A DNA stretch of 64,000 nt, from NCBI RefSeq assembly GCF_018991925.1, contig NW_024753828.1, positions 2,528,014 through 2,592,013 on the forward strand. Direction: 5' to 3'. Origin of the DNA: Homarus americanus (lineage: Eukaryota > Arthropoda > Malacostraca > Decapoda > Nephropidae). Positions within the stretch are counted from its first letter, which is position 1; the number at the start of each line of letters is the position of its first letter. Position numbers and translations under genes: made by a program. This document shows, piece after piece, positions 10,535 to 20,600 of the stretch. The notes beneath the pieces are model-generated. The model was given only the letters and a program-made list of their open reading frames with translations. It was not told the DNA's origin and searched no databases.

Positions 10535-10987
10535 CTGAAACAGACAAGTGTTATTTTTAATATTTCCAAAGGAAAATACAGGTAATAATAATAATAATAA
10601 TTTAGTAACTAAACAGAAAAATGCTCAACATAAAAAATATAATATATCAAACAAAAATGATATACTGATTCATAAATCCCTTTTACTGGTGAAGTAAGAC
10701 CTTGGTTCTTGGACAGGAACCTCCCCCCGCCATCAGCCTGGGTTAATAATGTTAATCCTTTTGCATAAACCAATCACCCTCTCCTACCTGTTGTGCCCTC
10801 TACTAAAATGAGAGTATATATTGGTTATCCCTAAAGACCATAGGTTTTATTAAAGCTGGGAACTACCAGTACCTAACTGAGCACTCACTCATAAAGATGA
10901 TGGCCCTGCTGTCTAAATATTTGTGAGGAAACTTAAACAAATCTAAGCTGAGGCAAACAGTCCAGTACAGTACTGTACTCGAATATA
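10535..10987. other. MED7 upstream intron sequence
   Basis: This holds AT-rich DNA with a short (TAA)n run at 10584-10601 and a TACAGTACTGTACT ladder at 10966-10979. I see no other gene. Confidence 0.4.
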
Positions 10988-11552
10988 CAGTGGTCCCGAG
11001 GTTAACGAACCATTCGATTAACGAAATTTTGGTTAACGAATTAGTTCCCATAAGGATTTTCAGTTTGATTAACGAATATAACTTCGATTAACAAAATTCT
11101 TACAACAAACACGTTTTGTTGTGCGCATCAGCTGATCGGCCAGTCCGCCAATACAGTAATCAGTTCTATGTTTACATTCGTTTCCAGTGGAGTCAATATC
11201 AAGAAAGTTGGTCTCTTGAATATTTCTGCATTTTTTACATCAAAATTATTGGTCATTCTGAAATTTAGTCAACATATTGATAATATACCGTATTTCTCGG
11301 CGTATAAGCCGACCCCCCAAATATTTAGCTGAAATATCAGTTCTAGGCTGATGTCGTGTATAAGCCGATCCCCAAACTCCGACTCATTATGAGCATTACC
11401 GTTACGAGCAGTTTGACGTTCGATACTGCACCGACTCACCTTCATAGTCGACCTCTTATCTGTTTACCACATTCTCTCCACTTGGCATTTTCCATATCTA
11501 TGAGGTGGTTGTCTTTAAACCTTATGGTAAAACGGCCCCACTCGCAAAACGA

Positions 11553-11896
11553 ATGAAATACAACGCATCGTTCAAGTTAAAAGTTGTAAGATTTGCAAAG
11601 GCATCAAACAGCTCTGCAGCTGCAAGAAAATTCGGCGTTAATGAGAAGCAGGTTCGAGAGTGGAAGGTTGAAGAAAAGTTAATAGACATCCCCAGAACAA
11701 AATGTGCCCCGAGAAGAGGTAAACAACAGTCACCAGAACTGGAGGAGAAATTATTCGAGTGGGTCAACGAGAACCGAGAGTGTGGATACGTTATCACCAG
11801 GAAGATGACAATGAAGCTGAAGCCACAGCCGAGTTGGAGGACTGGGATTCACCGGAAGGAACCACTAGTTCAGAGGAAGATTTTGAAGGATTCTAA
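11553..11896 (+). pseudogene. Internally deleted pogo-type transposase
   Basis: From ATG 11553 the frame reads MKYNASFKLKVVRFAKASN and then AARKFGVNEKQVREWK. This is the psq-like DNA-binding helix-turn-helix of pogo-family transposases. A second basic block follows (SPELEEKLFEWVNENRECGY), matching the family's second DNA-binding segment. Homology breaks after VITRKM at about 11808. In a shifted frame, about 11805-11896, an acidic tail follows (DDNEAEATAELEDWD ... SSEEDFEGF then stop), like the acidic C-terminal end of pogo transposases. The whole DDE catalytic core has therefore been deleted, joining the two ends. An open frame beginning upstream at 11505 is probably an extension without meaning. 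It could at most bind element ends and could not cut DNA. Confidence 0.8.
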
Positions 11897-12124
11897 ATTA
11901 TTTCAATTCTATATTGTATTTTAACATTTTTACTGATGTCTTAAATAAAGAATTTTTATTTCAACACTTTCTTTTACACTAATGTCCTTGGGGTGAATAA
12001 TAGCTGATCAAGCCACCACATCAGTAATCATAAACAACAGTCGTGTCATGTCGCTGTTGTAGTACCCTGTACAGGTATTTCTATTATTTTAGTATTTTAG
12101 GCCATTTCAGTTCATGTCTTTATA

Positions 12125-12861
12125 CAGTATTACCCCGCTTTACACGGTGTCACGCGATTTCTCATTTACGCGGTACCTTGCCAGAACCAGACTTTCACTT
12201 TCCGCGGTGCATCTACTCATATACGCGGTGAAGTATAATTTTTTTTTTATTATTTAGCTCATAAAATTCATACAAATTACCCGGCCAGAATATAATTTAC
12301 ATTGCTGGAATTCTTACAATATGATGATCATTTTGAATATAAACATCATGGATTTTGCATTAGACATAAAAATTTTAGATCTAATGTAATAATTTGGTTT
12401 ACACAAAGCAAATATTTTATCCTTTGTGCAGAATATATGAAGTTCACATTCAAAATATTCCCTGACCTGCAAGGAATCCAGAAATGTCAATTATATTATC
12501 CTAACTTTAGTCTGAGGTATTATTTATTACTAAACGTTAAAATCTAGAGTTTTCACCCAAACATTAATCAGAGAGGTAGGAGCTAGTGAGCTGGGAAGAG
12601 GGGATTTGAGTCCATTATTTAAATGGACATTAACCTGGCGACTGTATTTCTCTTAAATATTAATTGTGTGAGCATACCATCATAAAATTTAGATGTTATT
12701 TTTACTACAACATAGGTATTGTGTCGGAAAAAGTGGAGTTTGGGGGTCGGGCCAGTCTCTGTTGGAATTAATCCCATATGTTCTGTTGTTCACTTTACAC
12801 GGTTTTCACTTTTCGGGGTACCCTGTGGGTTCAATTGACCTCATAAATCGGGGCACTACTG
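12125..12861. mobile_element. fam8 element nested in fam7 (737 bp)
   Basis: It starts CAGTATTACCCCGCTTTACA after TA (12123-12124) and ends AAATCGGGGCACTACTG before TA (12862-12863). Internal blocks near both ends repeat the theme (CGCGGTACC at about 12170 and CGGGGTACCC at 12817). No transposase is recognised. It is the third level of nesting. Confidence 0.8.
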
Positions 12862-13646
12862 TAATAACAAAGTTGTATTTCAAAGTTGTTTTATATATGG
12901 GTTCTCAGAAAGAGAATAACAACTGATTGGGCAGTCACATTGAAGTTTGTGAGTAGTAAATAGGGTGTCTCGCTGCTATGCACCAGAAATTTTTAAGGTT
13001 CATGATCTAGATCTGTTGTATAAGCCGACCCCATGAATTTTGGGGGGCTTGCAACCTCGGCTTATACGCCGAGAAATATGGTATACAGTACAGGGAACAG
13101 TTTTTGTGCGTCAATCAGCTGATTGAATCACCCAACAACGCTTCTCAGTTTAACTTTGTTTACAGTGAGTGAACATCCAGTTTGTTGGTCTCTTGAATAT
13201 TTTTGCATTTTTACATTAAAATTATTGGTCATTCTGAAATTTAGTTAACATATTGATAATATACAGTGCAGAAATTATTATGAAACACGAAGGCATTAGA
13301 ACCAATGCACTCTGTAAAGAATATGGCATGTCATCATCGACTGCCTCTACAATCAGCTGTTTGATATGTAAACAAAGCTGCTGGGAATACGACATACACA
13401 CCTCAAAATAAGTTAAAATACAGTACAGTATTCTATTGTTTTTTGTTATTATTGTACAGTATACTGTACAGTACAGTACTGTATTTAGTTTATATTTAAT
13501 GTTTTGTTAATTCTATTACCGGTATACAGTACTTTGTATGTATACTTTTTCTGTGAGTTGGAACCAATTACCCATTGAAATAATAGATTCGGTTAACAAA
13601 CGACCCTGTGGAACCAATTGTGTTCGTTAGCCGAGGGACCACTGTA

Positions 13647-15160
13647 CAAACGTGTAGGAAGCAGGAGGGATCTGAACTGTCTGACTTTGGGTTGTGCCAG
13701 AAAAGGGATTTTAGAATCAATCCTTCATTTATGACTAATTACTCTCAAGCCACAAGGCTCTGAAACTATATCCAAAAAAGGCATTTCTCACGACCAGGAT
13801 TAACCACTGGAAAATGGCAATGAGCCCAAAACCAACCATAATGTAAGTCTAGCTCAAAATTCTGATGTAGCATTGCTTAGAAATGTTTAACTCCAAAAAA
13901 TTCCAGACATTAAAAGAGAAGATAAATCATCCTGAGGAATAAAGTACAGCAGTAAATATACTGTATCACAGAATTACTGATTCTACTAAACATACAGTAC
14001 AGTACTGTACCGCATATACTGTAAGGTCTTGCCACACGTTGCCTTTCATGTCCCAGAAACTTAAGAAGTCTTGGAATAAATAAATCAAAGGCTTACATTT
14101 AAGAGGTAAGAGCTACAATGAAAAGTAATCCCATAATGTAAATGAAATAACCTTAGACTCATTATGAAATCTAAAAATCCTTGAAAATTAATCCTCCAAT
14201 ATGAAAAAAAAAAGCCCCCTTAACAGAGATTACCTCAATTCTCATCTTCTCTAAGACTGACTGACTCTCCCATTACCTCCACTCAAGGAAGAAGCTGCAG
14301 ATTTATGTTGTATATTTGCCAAAACTTCAAAGCCATTACAGTACCGTACATCCAAAATAAACTGGCCCATAGAAGCAGCAACCAGCTCACTCACATTTAC
14401 TGTACTGTACTTATATCAACAAATTATATAAATAAAATAAAGTACTGTGAGCATAGCACAGCACAACCTAAGTTGACATGATACATGGTGTACCTATACT
14501 GTACAGTTCTACAGGAATAAAGCTAGGAGTGAAAACCTCATTCCAATGTAAAATTGTATAATAAAACTAATACTGTACTGTACAATAGTAACAAGAGATA
14601 TTTACTGTAATAAATTAAAATGTGTTATAAGCACCAAATCATGCAATACACTGAAAGGATGATGAAGAATCACGCCATACCAACATTCAAATCTACAGAA
14701 ATTAGTGGTTTTTAACGAAGCACTGTAATACCTGTACCCCGGTTTACATTCGGGGTGCATCCCTGAAAAGTGTGGCAGTTACTGAAACAATGTAAATCAA
14801 AGCCATTTTTCCTATAAGAATTAATGGGATAAGGAGGGATGAGTTCCTAACATTTTTATGCTGCTTCTTCATCACAAATACAGCCTTGTTACTTAAAACA
14901 TGCTTAGGAGGCATGATGCTTAAGGATAATTTCAAGATAAACTTCCAAAGCCACAATGATCTGAGAAATGTAATCGGCACACCACAAAAGATAAACTAAG
15001 AAAATGGAGGCTTTGGTGAAGATGTGTGTTAATGCATGCAACTTCATCTGAGATGTACCCACAATGTTCCATTAAATTACTAAAAATACTGTACTCAACA
15101 GTAATGTACAGCAGTTAACTTTAACACAAATTATAAAACCACAAAAATACTGGATTTATA
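13647..15160. other. AT-rich stretch with footprints and a possible transposon end
   Basis: No gene is recognised. TACAG/TACTG ladders occur at 13994-14010, 14400-14412 and 14572-14585. At 14733-14770 'TGTACCCCGGTTTACATTCG' followed by GGGGTGCATCC resembles a Tigger-like left terminus. The 78-codon minus-strand frame that follows (14744-14980) is lysine-rich in part (MKKQHKNVRN) but not identifiable. Confidence 0.35.
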
Positions 15161-15391
15161 GTCGGAGTCAAAAGTCTTGAACACTTGACAGTATTTGGCA
15201 GGCAAGTACCCAAAGATCTTAGGTATAAGGAGAGTTTTATCCCATTTTGTGGTTCAGGCATAATATGTGATGACAAGTAGTATTAAGTACAGTATCAGTA
15301 TATCCCAATGATATATATGTATAACTCAGAAGTACAGTAGATGCCAGATATTGCTAAGTGTTCAAGACTTTTGACCCCAATTGGACAGGAG
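15161..15391. mobile_element. Short MITE with 23-bp inverted ends
   Basis: GGAGTCAAAAGTCTTGAACACTT (15164-15186) and its nearly exact inverse AAGTGTTCAAGACTTTTGACCCC (15356-15378) lie about 190 bp apart. TA dinucleotides sit just outside at about 15159-15160 and 15392-15393. The style suggests a Tc1/mariner derivative. The exact outer ends are uncertain. Confidence 0.6.
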
Positions 15392-15859
15392 TATTATATA
15401 CTGTACTACAGTATTGTACTCTACAGTACGTATATACATGACACTAAGTAGTCCATGCAGTTAGATGGTTCATGAAATGAAAGGATAGGTGGCTCGGGAG
15501 GCGGATACAAAAACAACCGATGCTGTCAACAATATAGGTACAGTACGGGTTACACAGATTGTAAATGAGGTAGTACTGTACTGTAGTATAAACTAAGTGA
15601 TGACTTAACAGTACCGTACAGTGCTGTATTTGCAAAATGATGGAAAACAGGTTACGTACTGTACTGTATCATTATATTTACCTGTTCCATGAATACATTA
15701 TCAAAACTGTTTCTCAACTACTGTATAATACTATGATAAAACATTAGGGATTTCTTGATTGTAGAAATAAGCTTAAGTAGTCAAGTACAGTACTAATCAG
15801 CTTACCCTATATTTTGCTAGATTTTGATCATAACAAATGCAGAACCCAGTAAAACTTAC

Positions 15860-15930
15860 CTCTCTAGGATCACAGCAGGTAGGCCACTGCCTCCATGTGC
15901 TCCATCAAATTGAAACAATCCATCATTGAA
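15860..15930 (-). CDS. Candidate internal exon, unidentified protein
   Basis: On the minus strand an acceptor-like AG at 15931-15932 is followed by 71 bases that read without a stop in frame 0. They end at a strong donor (GAGAG|gtaagt, GT at 15858-15859). The peptide opens FNDGLFQFDGAHGGSGLP and ends AVILE. Gly-rich turns and an acidic/aromatic mix look more coding-like than the surrounding AT-rich DNA. The pyrimidine tract before the AG is weak. I cannot assign a family. It lies on the same strand as MED7 and 5 kb upstream of it, so it could be an alternative exon of that gene, part of another gene, or chance. Confidence 0.28.
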
Positions 15931-16230
15931 CTACAGTATGTTTGATTTTATGAGAAATAGGCTAGACTTTGATGAGGCTCGTTGGTCCATTCCAGCTAAA
16001 ATCATTGATAGTGATAGTTTGTCTAAATTTGACAAGGGGTAGCAGCAGTGGCACAATTGCAACAAATCTTAAGGAAAAATTTGTCCAGAATTTGTATAAA
16101 TCTTCACTTGAATGATCATAAATGCAGAAGTTTTGGCATTTAATTGCACTTCCCTTCTATAGCCTACGGAACACGAGCTAAATCAAGCTAGTTTTCAAAA
16201 TACAACACAGCACAGTACAGGTGTCTGAGA

Positions 16231-16920
16231 CAGGCTGTGCAGATAACATTTACTTGTCCAGGGCAAATGACTTTTGAAATTTACTTGCCTGGATATACTG
16301 TATTAATTATTTGCCCTTGGCTGGATATTTTTTACTGGAAAAGTTAAACAAATACTTTAAAACATTCAAATTTATTGTGTGTATCAACTCACAGAACACT
16401 TGTGTCTGTCTAAATGGTGATAGTGGCAATAACCCTTGTCACATGATGTTATAACTCCTATCACCTCACCTCTGCATGGAGCGATCACCAACCCTAACTA
16501 CCACCTCCCCCCCCCAATAATCACTTGGCAGGCACTCTATGTGATGTCATAACTCCTGTCACCCCACGTCTACAGCCTATCAGCTTGATGGTTCTTTTGA
16601 AATGCTAACAACTTGACACCAACTGACCAGGCTAGAGGCTTAATGTAAAGATAAATTGCCCGTTACCTGCCCCTGACAAAGTCGCTTAGCCTTGTACACC
16701 GCTAGTAAGTGGCCATTGACAAACCTTCCCAGTTAAACATGTACAGTGAGGTAGGGCCCACACAGCACCAGACAAATTCCCATCTAGCTATGGTATTTTC
16801 TACTAAAAATAATAGCTTATCCCCAGGCAAGTGCTGGGCACATGGACGTGAAAAATCACTTGCCCGGCCCCTAGTCTGGGCACGTCCAGGGTGCCAAGCG
16901 CTGCTGATCTGCACAGCCTG
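16231..16920. mobile_element. Possible MITE with 14-bp perfect inverted ends (690 bp)
   Basis: CAGGCTGTGCAGAT starts at 16231 and its exact inverse ATCTGCACAGCCTG ends at 16920. Matching blocks about CCTGG/CCAGG and 'ACTTGCC' repeat within. CAGG ends would suit hAT or CACTA-like groups, but no clear target duplication flanks it. Neither internal open frame is recognised. Confidence 0.5.
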
Positions 16921-17469
16921 ATTCGAGTCAAAACATGAATTCAGCATTACCTTATCCTCAGAGCCAACCAAACCTAACCTAATGCTCTGAACAATATATT
17001 AGCCTTGATTGGTTAGTTTTGCCTAATTTAAAAGAAATAATCTAAAGAAAAATTTTCTTTACTGGTTAACCCAGACCCGTGTTCCAGAATATTAGCCAAA
17101 ATTTTTACTTAAACATTTGGCGTAGATAATGTAAACCTAGTGAGGGAGCACAGAAAAGAGAAATGTGAATCCACTTGTATTGTACACCAAGTTTGACATG
17201 TGTATGAGAGAGGTGCAAGAGATGTTTCACATACATTCAGTTTGATTCCGTTTATATTTTACAGATTATAATTTAAGAAAATTGTTTTATTTATCACTCA
17301 ATGGTTCGTTTCAGTTAAAATCAGATGTAGTTCAGTGTTAAGTAAATTAAAAGTCGTTTTTTCCCCACTCCTCCACCAGACTTGCATTTCATGCATTAAC
17401 ACATGTGTTAATAAAAACCCTGATTTTTTTTAAATGCCAGTGTAATAGACACCTTCACTAACATGACTG

Positions 17470-17620
<151 letters not shown>

Positions 17621-17763
17621 CTCTTCACCTCTTGTGTGCCTGAACCAGCAAGTTGTGAACAAGTCACAATGAAACGTAAATGCTTTCTTACCGCATGAAA
17701 AGACCATAAAGTGTAGCTACGATAATATAAATTTCTAGTAAAATCAGTTTTACGATTTCTTAC

Positions 17764-17812
17764 CTCCTAAGCACAACCCTACAGCCACAACACCCAACCT
17801 TAACACTGCCAT
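17764..17812 (-). CDS. Candidate first coding exon encoding a signal peptide
   Basis: On the minus strand ATG at 17812, in the good context GGAGTCATGG, opens MAVLRLGVVAVGLCLG. This is a short basic start followed by about 13 hydrophobic residues, the profile of a secretory signal or a membrane anchor. After 49 coding bases the reading meets a strong donor (TTAGGAG|gtaaga), leaving phase 1. The upstream 5' leader would run toward 17900. I found no downstream exon with matching phase, and the candidate at 15860-15930 does not fit directly because the join creates an early stop. Identity is unknown; chance remains a serious possibility. Confidence 0.3.
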
Positions 17813-18800
17813 GACTCCTTGTTCTTAAGTTTGACTTTACTCTTGTAGATATGAACATACAGTACAGGTATTGCAAAAAATGAGGTAAAGATTTGGAAAA
17901 GGTCAACCACACAACTCTATATTGATTTGTATATAGGGATATAGAGAAAATATCTCTGATGGTGAAATGTCCTGAAGTTGTTGGTTCTGGAACACACATG
18001 AAGTAAACAATTACCTTCTCAGTTTCTTCTGATTTTGTCTTCCTATTTCTTTCAGTTCCTACCCGTTACTGAACTTCTTATATATAAAGTTTGTTTTCAA
18101 CTTAATAACAATATATAGTAATGTATTTCTTCTGGAATTTTACCTTACTGAGATATGAAATCATAAACGGTAATGTTTGAGAACAGCACTACCACTTGAA
18201 GGAGTTGTTCGATTTCGTTATTTTTTTTCCATAGATGTTTTTATCAGTAAAGTAAGTATTTTAAAAAGAGTCCCCCATCTAGGAAGCTACGTAAGGTTAG
18301 GTAGGTTTCTTTGGTTGGTTAGGTCAGGTTCTAGTAAACGTTTCCTCTTTTAAAATACTATAATAAGGTAAAGGTGTAGAAGAGGGTGACCACCAGAAGG
18401 AAATGTCCGAATTGGTTGAAACTTTTTCTACACACTAATATCATAATATTAAACACAAAAAATGGAAATAAAAATGCATAGAACCTGACCTAACATTACC
18501 CAACCTATGGGTTTGTTAGGTCAGGTTCTATTAGGTAATATACATTATCATATTAATTTGTGTTAAACAACTTACCTTAATATTGGGGTTGATATACATC
18601 AGCAATGGCAAGGAGTAATACGTGGAATCTTTCACCATCATTTAGGAAACGTTTCTTGAAGAGGAATTCAGTGAGGTAAACAAAAATGGCGCCGGGAGGA
18701 GAAATGTGAAGCGGGAGAGTAAATAAAAAGTTTGTCAGGTTCTATTATGTTCTATGCATTGTTGTTCCCATTCCAGTGTTTAATATAATGTTAGGTAATT

Positions 18801-19126
18801 ATATAGGACTAACCCGCGGGCGAAATTGATTGAAAATAATTGTAAAAAAGCCGGATTTTCACTGTTATATTATAGTGGACACTGTTGTAGTTTGTGGAAA
18901 TATGCTAAAAAACGGATATTTTTTAAAATAAACACTACTTACCATTTGTGGTTATGAAGAACAGACCTAACCAACCAAACCAAACAATCCTACCTAACCT
19001 AACCTAACTTCCGCGGTATATTAAACAGAAAGAACTTACTATGATATGGTGAAATTTGAGGCATTTCTGGACGTGAGATGATATGGTTGCATCGACGCTA
19101 TGTAGTACAGCGGGTTAGTCCTATAT
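18801..19126. mobile_element. MITE with 17-bp perfect inverted ends inside the fold-back (326 bp)
   Basis: ATATAGGACTAACCCGC (18801-18817) and its exact inverse (19110-19126) bound 326 bp. The surrounding sequence AGGTAATT...ATTAACCTAATG suggests a short AT-rich target duplication, possibly ATT, but I cannot fix it. The interior holds a CCTAA pentamer run (18993-19008). Confidence 0.7.
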
Positions 19127-19572
19127 ATTAACCTAATGTTATTAGCATTGTAAAAAAAATAAAAATAAAAATAACCAATGCATATAACCTAACAAAACCT
19201 GACCTAACATACCCAACCGGGTCCGACTAATTACCCAAATGTAGCCAAATGTAGCCAAATATAGCCGGAATGAAGTCAAATAATGGTCCTAAATGAGTAA
19301 ATCGGACTGCCAATCACTTCTCGACTAGTATTTGGTGTCAGAGTCACAAAAAATTGGAAAACTCACTTTAATCTGAGTTAATAGATCGCGTGCATGTACC
19401 GACGGAGCGAGGAATTACCCAAATGTACCCAAATGCAGTCGCAATGAAGTCAAATAATGGTCCTAGATGAATAAATCGGACTGCCATTCACTTCTCGACT
19501 AGTATTTGGTGTCACAAAGTCACAAAAAATTGGTAAACTTAATTTAATCTGAGTTAATAGATCGAGTGCATG

Positions 19573-19738
19573 TACCTAACCTAACCTAACCTCGACTAGT
19601 ATTTGGTGTCACGAAGTCAAAAAAAATTGGTAAACTTAATTTAATCTGAGTTAATAGATCAAGTGCATGTACCTAACCTAATCTATTCTATTCTATTCTA
19701 ATCTAATCTAATCTAACCTAACTTAACCTAACCTAACC
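19573..19738. repeat. Telomere-like CCTAA pentamer tracts
   Basis: CCTAA repeats occur at 19575-19592 and again, mixed in phase with TCTAT and TCTAA variants, at about 19672-19738. TTAGG/CCTAA is the ancestral arthropod telomere unit, so these are interstitial telomere-like sequences. The graded variant order (CCTAA, TCTAT, TCTAA, CCTAA) points to local slippage after capture. Confidence 0.75.
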
Positions 19739-20368
19739 TCACACAACACAACTCAGATTAAATTAAGTTTACCAATGTTTTTTTTACTTTATGACACCAA
19801 ATAATAATCGAGAAGTGATTCACAGCCCGAATTACGCTTGTACGACCATCATTTGACTTCATTGCGGGTACATTTGGGTACATTTGGGTAATTTAGGTAA
19901 TTCCTCGCTCCGTTGGTACATGCACGCGATCTATTAACTCAGATTAAAGTAAGTTTTCCAATTTTTTGTGACTTTCTGACACCAAATAGTAGTCGAGAAG
20001 TGATTGGCAGTCCGATTTACTCATCTAGGACCATTATTTGACTTCATTCCGGCTATATTTGTGTACATTTGAGTAATTAGTCGGACCGTACCCAACCTAT
20101 GGGTATGTTAGGTCAGGTTCTATGCATTTTCATTTCCAATTTTGTGTTTAATATCATGATATTAGTGTGTAGAAAAAGTTTCAACCAATTCGGACAATTC
20201 CTTCTGGTGGTCACCCTCTTCTACACCTTTACCCTATAATAAGAACATCAATGGAAAAAATTAATGAAATCTAACAACATCTTCTGGTGGTAGCTCAAAC
20301 ATTACCTCATTAACTAAGTTAGATTTGGGGATCAATCTGGTTGAGAAACCAATATGGTTAACGCTATG

Positions 20369-20600
20369 CAAATCTGTTACAATGAAATATTCCGACACGA
20401 GTGCTTACCAAGTGTTCCTCTAACCCTAACATTTTTACTTTTTCTTTTTTTACTTTTATCCTCTTCGCCACTGATCGGCTCGCTAGCGAGCCGATCAGTG
20501 GCGAAGAGGATAAAAGTAAAAAAAGAAAAAGTAAAAATGTTAGGGTTAGAGGAACACTTGGTAAGCACTCGTGTCGGAATATTTCATTGTAACAGATTTG
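20369..20600. repeat. Perfect 232-bp palindrome without a spacer
   Basis: Bases 20369-20484 are the exact reverse complement of 20485-20600; the axis falls between 20484 and 20485 in GCTCGCTAGCGAGC. Homopolymer run lengths match on both sides. Pairing stops sharply outside: 20368 G faces 20601 T. Identical open frames appear on both strands because of the symmetry and mean nothing. Related single-arm sequence (GAGCCGA(C/T)CAGTG...GAAGAGGATAAAAGTAAAA) is found at 30836-30950. Confidence 0.97.

Larger units (their letters stand above)
11288..13081 (+). mobile_element. fam7 pogo-like element nested in fam1
   Basis: The termini CCGTATTTCTCGGCGTATAA and TTATACGCCGAGAAATATGG are inverted repeats, with TA at 11286-11287 and 13082-13083. 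The uninterrupted fam1 copy at 8866-9719 shows the empty site (TTGATAATATA followed by CAGTACAGGGA), confirming insertion at TA. Unlike the other families, the ends do not begin CAG. It carries a pogo-type transposase remnant and is itself interrupted by a fam8 element. Confidence 0.92.
10988..13644 (+). mobile_element. Tigger/pogo-like element, fam1, copy 2 (interrupted)
   Basis: It starts CAGTGGTCCCGAGGTTAACG after TA (10986-10987) and ends TTAGCCGAGGGACCACTG before TA (13645-13646). It is split by a fam7 element at 11288-13081. Removing that leaves about 861 bp that parallel copy 1, including the helix-turn-helix remnant near 13270-13360 (HEGIRTNALCKEYGMSSST region). A six-bp deletion relative to copy 1 removes two residues of that remnant. 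Confidence 0.9.
18358..20242. repeat. Long fold-back structure (about 1.9 kb) with tandem units in the arms
   Basis: The outer arms, 18358-18502 and 20098-20242, are inverted copies about 145 bp long with roughly 95% identity by eye. They share GGTGTAGAAGAGGGTGACCA and GAACCTGACCTAACA. Inside, units built on 'CTTCTCGACTAGTATTTGGTGTCA ... GAGTTAATAGATC' occur three times in direct order (about 19211-19400, 19413-19575 and 19592-19675). They then occur twice in inverse (about 19752-19885 and 19890-20095). A CCTAA-type pentamer tract sits at the turn. No protein-coding frame is seen. It could be a Foldback-type element or a rearranged satellite. Confidence 0.8.

Noticed and set aside
16231..16920. 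Calling this inverted-repeat element a hAT MITE
   Set aside because: The 14-bp ends are perfect, but no 8-bp flanking duplication is present, so the superfamily is left open.
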